34,941 nt of DNA. Origin: Schoenoplectus triqueter. Its lineage: Eukaryota > Streptophyta > Magnoliopsida > Poales > Cyperaceae. Position 1 is the first letter of the stretch. Each line of letters opens with the position of its first letter. The translations under genes were made by a program, and so were the position numbers. Location: the NCBI GenBank assembly GCA_964058805.1, contig CAXKVV010001501.1:1-34941 (forward strand), given 5' to 3'. Below are positions 12,162 through 23,228 of the stretch, in pieces. The notes below the pieces were generated by a model, which saw only the letters and a program-made list of their open reading frames with translations, made no database searches and was not told the DNA's origin.

Positions 12162-12450
12162 TTCAACTATTGGTCTCAACCCCTCCACGCAGTCGCACCT
12201 CTCTCTCTCTCTCTCTCTAACTCGATCTCGACCAGAGAGAGACCGGTTCCTCTAGTCAACGAAACGAACCCCATCCCCATATGATGTTACATGCTATTTC
12301 AAAATAGGGCTCTAATTGTGTTGTCAATTATGTGGTGAGTAATTCCTGCAAGGGCCCACACCACAGTCGGCCTTACTAGGCCAAGCGACAGGAAGGTCGA
12401 TCAAAGACACACCAGTAGTCAGTAGAGAACAATCGCTAGTACTCTCTCCG
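12162..12450. promoter_or_regulatory. Shared bidirectional promoter of the small membrane protein and PPR genes
   Basis: Only 289 bases separate the two divergent start codons. A (CT)n tract at about 12202-12218 lies in the leader of the minus-strand gene (a GA repeat in its transcript). GGGCCCAC at 12352-12359, a palindromic site II/TCP-type box, sits near the middle and could serve both directions. Both genes are expected to act in organelles, so coordinated expression is plausible but not shown. Confidence 0.6.
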
Positions 12451-14142
12451 ATGGCTCTTACCTCCATTCTCCTCCGACGATCGCAAGGCCACCTACTCTG
12501 GCGCCCATTTCTTCGTCGCTCGTCCTCTTATCCTCACAATTTCGCTCTCTTCTCTTCCTACTCAACTTCTTCCTGTTCTATTCCCATCTCCAATTCACAC
12601 GACGACCTCAGCGACTTCGAGCCCGAACCCATGGGGTTCATCAAACCCGATACTTCCGATCTACATTCCTTCATCCAGCTCCTCTCCACTGCGAAATCTC
12701 TGTCCTCTTCCCCGAAACAAGCTCTGTCTATGCTAAATAGTTCGTCAGCCGTACGATGCAGCAAGGAATTGGTGTGCAAGGCCATGTGGGAGGTGAGGCG
12801 GGATTGGGAATTAGCTCTTTTCGCTTTCAGATGGGGGGAGGAATGCGTGGGGGATTACCCTTGGGCCTGGCATTTCATCATACAGGTTGTGTGCAAGAAG
12901 GAAAGGTTTGATTTGGCATGGATTTTGGTGCGAAGGATGTACAGAAACGGTATTCTCACTCAGCGAGCAGTGATTATCATTATGGAATGGTAGTCTCTTA
13001 TACTCTTTTTCTTTCAAAAAAATTTTATTTGGTACAATGCTTATCCATTACCTGGAACTATTTGTTCATTCTTAATGTCTAAGTGTCATAATTGCACAAT
13101 TCACAGAATATAGTAAAATTAAAATAATTTTGAATTTTCCAGGTATGCTGCTGCTAATAAGGCAGAAAAGGCGATTAAAACATTTTATATGTTTGAGAGA
13201 TTCAAATTAAATGCTGATATGGAAACCTTTCAATCACTTCTCCGTGCACTGTGCAAAAATAAAAACATAGAAGAGGCTGAAGAATTGCTTCTTACTAACC
13301 GAAAAGTATTTCCACTTAGTTCTGAAAATTTCAATATAATTCTTGATGGGTGGTGCAACATAATGCCCGATATAGTTGAGGCCAGGAGAGTTTGCAGGGA
13401 GATGTCAAATCACTGCATTAGCCTTGACAGCACTTCCTATTCGCACATGATCAGATGTTTTGCGAAAGAAGGAAATCTATTTGATTCTCTGAGGCTTTAT
13501 GATGAAATGAAGAAAAGAGGGTGGACCCCAGCTCTTGAGGTGTACAATTCTTTGATTTATGTTCTGACAAAAGAAAACTGTTTGAAGGATGCTAAAAATA
13601 TTTTTGAGAGAATTTGTGAGGCTGGTTTGGATCCAAATGTGGAAACATACAACTCTATGATACACGCTTTATGTGAAAGTCAAAAGTTTGAAGAGGCACA
13701 CGCTTTAGTGGAGGAACTGACAGTCAAGGGCATAAAACCTAATTATGAAACCTTTCATCTGTTGATAAACCAAGATGATCCTAAAGAAATCTCAAAGGTT
13801 CTGAGAAAAATGGAAGAGAATGGATGTGGGCCTCATGGTTCTACATTTCTCCTTCTCCTGGAAAATTATTTTAGTTCTAATGAATCAGAAAAAGCAATGA
13901 AGTTATGGTATGAAATGAAGAAATATGAAATAAAACCTGACCGTTCACACTATATAGTACTGGTACAGGGGTTGGTGAAGTATGGCTGGGTTCAAAAGGC
14001 CTTAGTGTATTACAATGAGATGAGAAAAGAGGGTTACATGTCTGATCCTCGGCTTGATAAAACGTTTAAGACATTTTTATTGAATAACAAGGAGCTCTGG
14101 GAGAGAGGTGACAGAAATTTTGTTTCCTTGCCAGGGGGTTAA
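12451..14142 (+). CDS. P-class pentatricopeptide repeat (PPR) protein, probably mitochondrial
   Basis: Two exons, 12451-12989 and 13143-14142; the intron splits a Trp codon (GAATG|GTAGTC ... TTCCAG|GTATGC). The product has 512 aa. Residues 1-45 are rich in Arg/Ser with almost no acidic residues (MALTSILLRRSQGH...), an organelle presequence. PPR motifs of about 35 residues run from roughly 135 to 480, for example TSYSHMIRCFAKEGNLFDSL, EVYNSLIYVLTKENCLKDA, ETYNSMIHALCESQKFEEA and SHYIVLVQGLVKYGWVQKA. There is no E, DYW or SMR domain, so it is a P-class member, a type that usually binds organelle RNA to aid stabilisation, processing or splicing. The tail ends LPGG. It most resembles At1g80880 by my recollection; the RNA target cannot be read from the sequence. 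An intron inside a PPR gene is less usual but well supported here. Confidence 0.94.
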
Positions 14143-15024
14143 ATCACAATTTCAGATCAAGGAGAGATGATGTGTATAGTGAAGATTTAGGTGAATATAA
14201 TATGGCAACTTAACTGTTCTTTGACATCTGTAGAAGAAGTGTAGTCGAAAGCCATCTGATTTTTGAATTCTTTGCCCCGAAGTAGTTTTATTTGTTCCTT
14301 TCCTGTGACGTTTTGATGTCAAGAAAAATCTTATGAGTTTTTCTGTAAACAGAAAATTTTATGATATATTTACTGGCTGATATTTTTCATTATCTGTAAA
14401 CATTTTAATTGCACACATGTTTTTGGTTTTTGCTTTTGGCCAAATTCAAATTTAGGACAAGTGTAATTCACATTTGATTTTGTTTACAAGTTTGTTACTG
14501 AAACGGTTAACCTTTTTTTTGTGCGAGACTTAATGTCCCACTTTTAAAATCTGTTGAGGTTTGGTTACTCGAATGCTTACTCCTTATTAGTCTTATCTCT
14601 TATGTTTAAATTTTTGATAAATTAGAAATTTATAAGGAACTGCTACTGAACTCTAATTGGGCCTACATGCAGCTGCTAATTAGGCCCTTGGTATGTTGGA
14701 AACCCTGTTTCTTCTTCAACCTGAAGCGTTCCCTTGACTAAATCTGACCGTTGTTTGTCAGAAGCCAAAAAGAATACAAAAGACCAATTCTGACCGTTAC
14801 TTCCTGGCAGTCAACATTTGACCGTTTGTAAACATGCCAGGTTACTTCTTTTTTTTAGGGTAAAATGCCTGGTTACTAGAGAAACGTACCCATAATCCAA
14901 GGAACCTGTAAGTCTGACTCAAGAACGTTCTTCTCTAACGGCTAGTTTTCCCGTCTTAAATACCAAGCCCAGCCATTTTATCTACACAAGGCACTTGATA
15001 TCTCTCATTTCAAAAACCAAATTC
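14143..15024 (+). promoter_or_regulatory. PPR 3' flank and promoter of the phytocyanin gene with a W-box/MYB cluster
   Basis: The right half holds three copies of TGACCGTT (14745-14752, 14791-14798, 14819-14826), the last as TTTGACCGTT, plus TTGAC at 14734 and its complement GTCAA at 14810. TTGAC is the WRKY W-box core and CCGTT a MYB core, so the octamer could join both. A TATA-like TTAAATA lies at 14956-14962, about 65 bases before the ATG. The left half (to about 14640) is PPR 3'UTR and spacer. Confidence 0.5.
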
Positions 15025-15812
15025 ATGGCGTTCTCTTCTTCTCTCGGTGTGTCGTTGTTTATTCTTAGTGCTTGTCTCAGCGTCACCGTTGGACAAGCTA
15101 AAGAGTTTATTGTAGGAGGTAACACCAACGCATGGGCAGTGCCAGCATCCTCATCTTACACGCTCAACAAATGGGCCGAGGCTAATCGCTTTCAAGTCGG
15201 TGATTCTCTCGGTAATAAACTTTCTTTTCCTCTCTTTAAATTCTACATCCGCTTTAAAATTAGAAATGAGAAGCAAAACTATTCAGTCAACATATCCATC
15301 AATAAACACTTCATAATAACTTGATGATTCCACCGTTGATCAGACTCACAGTTACTCCAAAATTCAACAACTTGACAAGTTACTTGTACTTGAATAAGTT
15401 TACAAATTTTCTAAATTCACCAATTAAAATCCTTCATGCAGTGTGGAACTACAACACAGAGAAAGACTCAGTACTCCGTGTCACAAGAGATGCATATCTA
15501 ACTTGCAACACAACAGACTCGATAGCATCATACAAAAACAGCTCTACAGTCGTGCCACTGAACCACTCCGGGGCATATTATTTCATCAGTGGTAACTCAG
15601 ACAACTGCCTAAAGGGAGAGAAGGTGATTGTGGTGGTCATGTCAGAACGCCACTCATTGCAAAAATATTTGGCTCCTGCTCCAGCACCTGAGTCCATTAC
15701 TGATTTCAGGGCTCCTGCTCTTGCTCCCATGACTGGTGCCCAGGATAGGGTTGTTATTAGAGGGGTGATTGGTTTAATGCTTGGTGTGGGATTGCTTGCT
15801 CTGCAATTCTGA
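15025..15812 (+). CDS. Early nodulin-like protein (phytocyanin domain, AGP-like, GPI-anchored)
   Basis: Two exons, 15025-15211 and 15442-15812, joined in a Val codon (GDSL-V-WNYN), the usual phytocyanin intron position; 185 aa. Residues 1-25 form a signal peptide (cleavage near GQA|KEF). The phytocyanin domain spans about 26-128 (FIVGG, NKWAEANRFQVGDSL, KDSVLRVTRDAYLTC, AYYFISG, NCLKGEKVIVVV), with disulfide Cys84 and Cys118. The residues that bind copper in true phytocyanins are replaced (Ser112, Asn117, Glu122 at the Cys, His and Met/Gln positions), so it probably binds no copper. NTT, NSS and NHS sequons are present. A Pro/Ala linker (APAPAPE, APALAP) suits arabinogalactan glycosylation. 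The C-terminal hydrophobic segment 166-185 fits a GPI-anchor signal. ENODL proteins act at the plasma membrane/cell wall, for example in reproduction. An alternative upstream start exists only as TTG. Confidence 0.93.
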
Positions 15813-16628
15813 GTTGAGTTAGATAGCATTTATAGAATTACAAATTTGTAATTTGACTGAGCTGTCCTCATAAATGAGAAAACTCCGTTGTCTACCTAGA
15901 ATATCGTATTAGATAAATCAATAGGTTACTACTGGATAAATCAATAGTTAAAATCCAAAAAACTGGAGCATGTTAACAAAAAAGATGTATTAAATAAGTA
16001 TAAAATTAATTTTCATGCTAGAATTGAAAGAGTACATTATCCGACAAACAATCAATTTAGAAAGAAAATGGCTATGAAAGAAAGTAATAAAGAACATTAC
16101 TGTAGATGATGCTATCTGAAAAGGTTGTCAAAGCCTCACACCCTGCTAAAAAAACATGACATATGAGAGAAACCAAGATAATAAAATCCCTTACCATATC
16201 AACAGCAATACTGAATATTGGTCCATTGGATCACTTATAAAAATGATTACCTATAATAATTTGCACCTAAACCAAAAAACAGTATGATAAATAATTATGA
16301 AAAAGGGTACCTAAAAAAACTAAACTATAAAATATTTTGCAGTTGCTGCAAGAAATAATTAACAGAACATCATTTTAATGATGATAACATTAAAAGCACC
16401 CTGCAATTTTTTTTTATCTTATTTGGAGGTAGAAACCAAGATGAGGATGAAGATAATTTTTTTCATGCACCTTTAGAAAGAAAGGAGAAAAGTGTACCTT
16501 GATTCATAGGAGTCACAAATTGAAGTTTTCCTGGCTAGACTTTGCTTATGACACAAAAAGAGAAAAAAAAATGTTTGTTTGATGCCAAACAATAATCAAA
16601 GACAAATGTAATATATAACGAGTGGTAA
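15813..16628. other. Intergenic, A+T-rich, with scattered exon-like patches
   Basis: Contains the 3'UTR of the phytocyanin gene. A short imperfect duplication of GATAAATCAATAG lies near 15913-15950. On the plus strand a 17-codon frame begins ATGATG at 16106 (MMLSEKVVKASHPAKKT, then stop). No full gene could be built. Confidence 0.4.
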
Positions 16629-16931
16629 ACAAAATGCAGAGAAGAAAATGATAAGTTCATAAAAGAACTAAACACTGTAAAGGATACTTTTCTTCAGTTC
16701 TTCAAGGCAAAGTGCGTTCAATCCAGCATTACTGATAAGTTCACAAAATGCAGAGAAGAAAATGATAAGTTCATAAAAGAACTAAACACTGTAAAGGATA
16801 CTTTTCTTCAGTTCTTCAAGGCAAAGTGTGTTCAATCCAGCATTACTGATACCGCGGATGAAACTTACATCTATGCTATAATCCATGTACAATTTTTAAA
16901 GCGGAGCATACATTTACCGATGCTCAATTAA
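16629..16931 (+). pseudogene. Coding-like fragment with an exact in-frame 38-codon tandem duplication
   Basis: The frame is open for 100 codons to TAA at 16929, without an initiating ATG. A 114-bp unit (16631-16744) is followed by a second copy (16745-16851), identical apart from one C/T difference at 16715 versus 16829. Because 114 is 38 codons, the duplication keeps the frame. Each unit reads KCREENDKFIKELNTVKD, then TFLQFFKAKCVQSSITD, a charged, helix-prone peptide. I do not recognise the family. It may be an exon of a lost gene or a remnant captured by a transposon. Near-identity of the copies means the duplication is recent or kept by conversion. Confidence 0.45.
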
Positions 16932-16969
16932 TATTATTAACAGAGCACATATAATTGATGAAGTGATCT

Positions 16970-17930
16970 AGTTAATGCAGTTATATTCAGTGCTGACAGA
17001 AGCTCATCAAATTTTCTATTTAATGCAGTTGCCACATCAACAAACTATGCACATTGGTAAAACTGCCATCATTGACCTAGTTGATATTGTTGAACCTGTT
17101 AAATCTCAATCTGACTCCTGATGAGGATATAATAGATCTATTTGAAAAGTGGATATTTGATGAAACTAATTATATCTGAAAAGTGGACACTGTTGATTTC
17201 TGATGTTATGGTTGAGGATCTCATTGATCAAGTCATGGGATCAGTTGATAACCTAACTGAGAGGACCCCACAGTGGTAACAGCACCAACATTGTTGATAA
17301 AATGGATGGCATTGATGTCCTTGCTTAAATGCATGTACAACACATGAACTTTGATTGGTTGATCCAGTTTGAAGCCAATATCATTGATCTAGTTGTTACA
17401 GTTAACCCGTAAAGATGGTCAGCATCATAGATAAAGTTGGCATTATTGGTCTAGTAAAAATTTGTCAAACCTGTTAAAATTGTAGTCCATTCAAAAAAGA
17501 AAATATAATATATCCAGTTCATAGTGTTGATTAATTTGTTACCAGCAAAAGGGAACAATACTGATTTAATGAAATAGTTGATAAGCAGACTTTCATTGAT
17601 GTGTTATCTAATCCAGAGTTAATATCTTAATGAAATGGCTATTTTCATTAGAATTTTGTCGAAGTAGATGTTGTTGATCCTGTTGAAATCATGAACAAAA
17701 TGAATATCATAATCCAAATTAATAATGCTTCCATTGACAAGATGAGTATTGTCAGTCCTGTTGATCTTCTCTATTGATGACATGGGTATCCCCGATTTTG
17801 TTAATGAAGTGTTGAAGTAGATACATCAACTCAGTTGAGATTATAATGAAGTTCATAATTTATATCATCGTCATTGACGAAATGGTATCTTAGATCCTGG
17901 TAGCATTATTCATGAAATATATTCATTTGA
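16970..17930 (+). pseudogene. Eroded repetitive coding-like region (IID-K/L-M/V motif)
   Basis: Short peptides of one style recur on the plus strand in changing frames, interrupted by stops: IIDLVDIVEPV (about 17065), NIVDKMDGIDVL (about 17287), NIIDLVVTVNP (about 17377), SIIDKVGIIGLV (about 17420), VDPVEIMNKMNI (about 17673) and SIDKMSIVSPVDLL (about 17729). The DNA is correspondingly rich in ATTGAT and GTTGAT words. This looks like a decayed protein repeat array, possibly the same lost gene as the duplicated fragment just upstream. The family is not recognised. A simple-sequence origin is the alternative. Confidence 0.3.
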
Positions 17931-18010
17931 CCATTGAAATATCATTGCTCCAGCTCATGTCGCCAACTACAAATGTACTTGTACATTTTCTTGATCATAT
18001 ATCACTGATC

Positions 18011-20436
18011 CACTTATGTCATTGATCAAATATCAGGCCATAGCTTAAGTTGACATCCTTCTTTTTTATATATCTATATAAGTACGTCAAGGAATAACTC
18101 CAAAAAGAAAGTACTAAAATATAAATGTATGAACAGAACTGTGCATAACAGTAAATAACTTTGTATGCAATGATATAATAATCAAAACAACAAAAATAGT
18201 ACAAAACCTTTTTTAGGGAATAGGAAGTCCAGAGTGTACAAATTTCCATGACTAAGAGCACCTATGCTTTCTTAGGGAATGTTGAGATGCCTTTTCTTAT
18301 AGTTTCCTGCTGCTAACATGTCTCTGTCAAGTGCTTTTTTGTGCCATTGAGAAGACCTATTATGACGAACAATTAGCAAAACAGTAATCAACCTCTTTTC
18401 TTTTGTTCTCTTAAAGTACAGGATATCAATTTTTATAATTTTTCTTATGCATAAGAAAATGTAAAATGAATCTGTAAATTGTTTCACCCAATATTAAATT
18501 AAAAATGAACTAGAATAAGAGCTATGGATAAATTGTGAGGTTATTTCAATGCATTTTCCATTTTAAACTCTTCCAAAGTACACGTAGTAATACTTTCCGC
18601 CATTTCCTTTTTCAGGAGTTATAATTACAAGCCATGATTTGTTGCAATTTCTAACACCAAGAAAAAAAAATAAAACATAAGAAGTTGAATGATTCAAAAA
18701 AAAACTCCATATATATTCTCGATGCATTTCATTTCCCATTTTCCCTATTTTTAATTGTTCAACAATTGGAGGCATTTTTTATTCTTAAATAGTATTCTGG
18801 ATACAATACAAATGAAAGATAAATCATCACATGCTTTCTATTGGTTAAATTACAGATCTGCCGAACATAAGAAACATTTTGAGTACCATATCAATCAGAC
18901 TGTCAATAATTGAAATGCTAGTTTAACTATAATAATGTCAGTTGGGACCAAATTGTGCTTTTGGCATCAAAAGGGTTTAAACATAGATAAACGTGAATCC
19001 ATACTTTTCAAACTAATAATAATTTAATAAAGAACAAAAATAAGGGACCTTGTGCGTTCACATTACAAGTTGACCAAGACTTGTAGACATACTACTTTTG
19101 AGTTTTCTATAAGAGTGAAATTTTGTAAACAAAATTAAAATATATTCTCAGTATTTTAACCAAGACTTGCTCACATAAATTACAAGATACCAAGACTTGC
19201 TCACATAGTTTTCCAGCTGTCCATGTCAGAAAAAAAATGTTTCATATTATACCCATTAATTTAACTTACATACAAGACCCAGTCCTTGTTTTTCCTTGAT
19301 ACCGAGGCAAAAGTTACAAACACAACCCTAAATTTCTAAGAATTCGTAAATGGTCCAAATTAGATACCAAAGAAATGCTCTTAACTATTTATCTAAATTG
19401 TTTAGATGAAGTTTTTTCATATCCCTTCTACCTTATCAAACAAAATTTTTTATCATTTGTTTTTGTTCATCTCAGATTCTTATATTCACTATTTTTTCTT
19501 TCTAAAATTTTAAAACATTTTTGATATAAAATAAATAAAAAACTTACATAATAACGAAAAAGGCAGAACCTCTTTGTCGTTATTGTTTTACCTTCTATTC
19601 AATTCAGGAGCTAGCACCGCAGGGCCCAATCAGGATCAAAAGTCCGTATCTTTAATTCCTGACATTTGCATCAGATATTTTCTTTCCGATAAATCGTAAC
19701 AAAAAGAAATCGACATAATTAAGGTATTGATATTTCATTACGTTCTGGCAAATACTTTTCGTAGAAAATCAAGCACCTTTCTTGAATAATTCTTGATTTT
19801 ACTCATCAGTTACAATAAAACAGGAAGAGGCTTGAATCTTTGAAAATAAAAGAATAACGGAAGTTTTAGCCCTGGTAACCAAATTTCAAGGAAAATAAAG
19901 TCAAAACCAATAAAAAAATACTAGCGCAAATAGGACATCAACCAAGAGAATTATGTAAAAAAATGACTGAATGAATTAGATATAAAGGGCTTAAATTTTA
20001 GAAATAAAATGAAAGGAAGGGTGCGATTTCAGTATTCAAGATAAAGATGGTTTCAAGAACATTACAACCATTCAAACCACGAAAAGAAGGGGTAATTATA
20101 AATTTATAATACAAAACGATTGCTGAATAATAGAACGCTAACCATCATCTATTGCGCATATCTTGGAATCAGAAATACATAGCTACTGATCAAGTTTCGT
20201 TTCGTTTCGTTTCCACCAGCAAGCGCACTTCTTCCACCCTAATTTCATCTTCTTCCCTTGAAACTTCGGTTTAAATTGAAAGAATAAAGCACGGGATTCG
20301 AGCTTTCTACGAAACAGAGAGGCAGGGAATGTGAAATGAGAGAAGAGTCCTCTCGATTCTTTTTAAATGTTGGGAAAATGGAGAATAGAAGGAGAGATTG
20401 AGCCACATGGGGATTTAAAAGTATAATAAACAACAA
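18011..20436. other. Intergenic; possible 5' end of an unresolved minus-strand transcript
   Basis: A+T-rich. Near 20190-20436, minus-strand sequence looks like a plant leader (pyrimidine-rich, CATTTTCCCAACA-type), with (CGTTT)n at 20195-20211 on the plus strand. Minus-strand patches at about 18271-18359 (QWHKKALDRDMLAAGNYKKR) and 18563-18650 (SWLVIITPEKGNGGKYYYVY) read as coding-like, but I could not join them in phase. Short direct copies of ACCAAGACTTGCTCACATA occur at about 19162 and 19190. No gene is claimed. Confidence 0.3.
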
Positions 20437-21943
20437 ATAACGTGGGACCCATATATCAGTTTCAACAATTCGTATCGAGCGATGAACAATTAGTAATAAT
20501 TCGCTTTAGGCGCTCCACATCATCCGTAAACCAAAGACCATGAAGATTTAGTTTTCTGACCTCCGGGGCCTATCTATGAGTAGGTTGGGAAATTGAACTG
20601 AAGACCGGGTTTACGCGTTGCTTCAGCATCTGACCTCTTTCAGGGACTTTTTTTGTCATTTACACCTTCATTATTATTTTTATTTTTTTTATTTCAGGCT
20701 TAATGATTGTTCAATGCTCAGTCAAGTCTTCGTCAACGAAATTGTATATTCTATAGAATGCAAAATTTCATATATCTCCCTCAAAAATCTCAAAGCCCTT
20801 CATATTATATGTCTCTCCATTAAAAATCTATAATATCATACTTATCCTTTAAAATTATGAACTCTCCAATTTGACTGATTAAGTAACTTCTCCATTATAA
20901 TTAACTTTAATTTCGTTGCTTAAAAAAAGACAGATTGTAGTCTCATTCAGAATCCTTATTTCTATGAATGTGTATGGAATAATGCAACTCTGCAAGAGAG
21001 TTATTTTTATATTTGTACAAATTTTCGGAAGACAGTCGTGATGTGCCCAATAATTTTACGAAAAAAAAAAGACAGATTTCGGAACAAAAAATCAATTGTT
21101 GTTAAGATTATGGCGTTATTCTTCTTTTTTTTTAATAGAGCCTTCATGAACTTCTGTATATACCGCTTGAGGAGGGATCACATATGTGTGATCATTGATG
21201 TCCATTGTGTTTATTTATTTATTTATTTATATATAAATTCATAAATGTGAACTGTTAGGTGTATTATGCATCATTTGAGAAATGCAAGTATATAAAAGAT
21301 AAGAAATTTGAATTTTATTTTAATAGCCTTCAAATGAAGAGGTTAAACAAAAAAAATTGATCCGGTGATTTTATCAATACTTGATGCATATATAAATAAT
21401 ATTAATTTAATTTAATTTTTTATTTACACAAAATAGCATGACATAAAAAATATTTCTTTAGTTAGTATTGTTATTTAAAAAATCAAATAATAATTATTTA
21501 ATATTTAATGCTATAAACACCGACATCAATTATCTCCTCCATGTTACTTTTGTATATGTATTTAAAAACTTGAACTTACACCTAGGAAGTAGAGACGTAT
21601 TGTCATATGTACTAGAACTGCATTTCATTATGACATTTATTTATCTACTAATACAGTTATTGAGCAGTTGACTTGACCACATACTACGTGTGACTTGTGA
21701 CAGAAACAAAACAACTTCTATTCAAAAAAAGAAAAGAAAAGAAAAACTAGGCCCAGAGCGGATGGCTAACCAAGTCAAATTCTTGTATATGCAATATTAA
21801 TACTTGTTATTATAGGCATATATATCTTCATATCTTATGAGTTGCAGCCTGAATGCCTGATGCATGGTCGCATATGGACTTTAGGGATTCGGTCATCCAG
21901 ATCAGACCTGATTTAAGAATATGGGGTGCCTGATTTCTTTTAA
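20437..21943. other. Intergenic, A+T-rich
   Basis: No gene is recognised. A (TTTA)n microsatellite lies at about 21207-21230. Several 60-70 codon frames are low-complexity and treated as chance. Confidence 0.6.
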
Positions 21944-22472
21944 GGCCTGTTCGGTGGGTGGGTTCTAGGGAATGAGAATGAGAATTTACATTTACATTGA
22001 ACTAAAAAGGTACTGTTTTGTGGGTAAAGAAAAATTCACTCTAAGTAACTTTTTTTGTGGTTAATTTTCTAACAGATAATTGAACTTTGATGTTTATTCA
22101 TATTTGATCATTAAACTTTTATTTATCCATTTTTAATCACTAAACTTTGATGTTTATCTATATTTGATCACTCCAATTAGTTTTTTCACTCAAAAATAAT
22201 TGAAAAACTAATGAAAAAACAAATATAATTTTATTTTATTTATCTATTTTTTCTTCCAATTAATTTTGACAATAAATGTAATTTTATTTCAATTATTTTT
22301 GAGTGAAAAAACTAATTGGAGTGATCAAATATGGATAAACATCAAGTTCAATGATTAAAAATGGATAAATAGAAGTTTAGTGACCAAATATAAATAAGCA
22401 TCAAATTTCAGTGACTTGTCAAAAAATTAACCTTTTTTTTTCCCACAGAGACGAAAATAATCCGAACGGGTC
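21944..22472. mobile_element. Possible older PIF/Harbinger-like MITE hosting the foldback element
   Basis: The left end GGCCTGTTCGG (21944-21954) is matched in inverse by CCGAACGGGTC (22462-22472). GGCCTGTTTGG-type ends are typical of Tourist/Harbinger MITEs, whose target duplication is a 3-bp TAA/TTA. TAA precedes the left end, and TTAAA lies just beyond the right one. Only about a dozen terminal bases support it, so it is tentative. Confidence 0.35.
22059..22432. mobile_element. Foldback MITE with ~145-bp inverted arms
   Basis: The left arm (22059-22203) starts GGTTAATTTT and contains CATATTTGATCATTAAACTT, then CACTCCAATTAG and CACTCAAAAATAATTGA. The right arm (22289-22432) is its inverse complement with scattered mismatches and ends AAAAATTAACC. 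A spacer of about 85 bases separates the arms. Each arm also holds internal copies of an ATTTGATCA-TTAAACTTT-like word, so it is partly self-repetitive. Runs of T flank both sides and blur the target duplication. Non-coding; such long terminal inverted repeats suit a Mutator-like or foldback element. Confidence 0.8.
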
Positions 22473-23228
22473 ATTAAATAGTATAGTGTCAGCGTGACAG
22501 CGTCCAGATATATATTCAAGGGCGAAGGGAAAAGGGGACTGAGGGGTGTCAAGACCCCTCATGAAATAGCAAGTTATGTATGAAAAACATTAATGTTGTA
22601 TGTTTCTATGTGAGAGATTATCAGATGTACGTTTATCTCCTTTCTTTTGCCTCTGACACTTTCTTGGTTCATTCATGTCTCAAAGTGTAAGTTCTAATTT
22701 ATGAATTTATTCATTTTTTGCAAGTATTTTTTGGGTCTAATCAATTAAGTTTGATGTTAACGAGGTTCATATATGATGTTCTCTGCTAGGTATTGCAATG
22801 GTACTGTTCAGAAATGAAGTACTACCAATCTGAGAAGATGCACTTGGTAATGTGGATATGTATGTGAATATTTGCTACTGAAAGCTTTTCTGCAGATCTT
22901 ATTTATACTTGCTTTTGTACAGATATATGGAGAAGTTTTTATTAGTAGTCATTTGCAAAATTGAAAAAAGCTTTGTATTTAAATTCTTTACATTTGATTG
23001 AATAGCAACGAACTTTGTAATTTTTGTACAGACAAATTTTAAGAAAAAAATTATACTTAGTATCGTACAATATTGGATTTTTCTTCTTCTTATTTGCCCG
23101 TAGGATATTGGATTTTTGAGAAGTGAACTTCTATTGAAATATTGGAATTAAATGTGGTTTATTTTCGGGCCTAATTTTATTCATTCAAAAGGGCCGGACT
23201 TTAATGGAATGATAGCCCCTCATCAACC
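22473..23228. other. Intergenic
   Basis: No gene is recognised. The last ~60 bases contain GGGCC words and could be promoter or leader sequence of the truncated gene start at 23229. Confidence 0.5.

Noticed and set aside
16095..18650. Minus-strand exon-like patches (near 16110-16215, 16501-16545, 18271-18359, 18563-18650) that could form a gene starting near 20430
   Set aside because: Splice sites exist, but the joins I tested near 16110-16215 give stops, and no family was recognised; not enough for a gene call.
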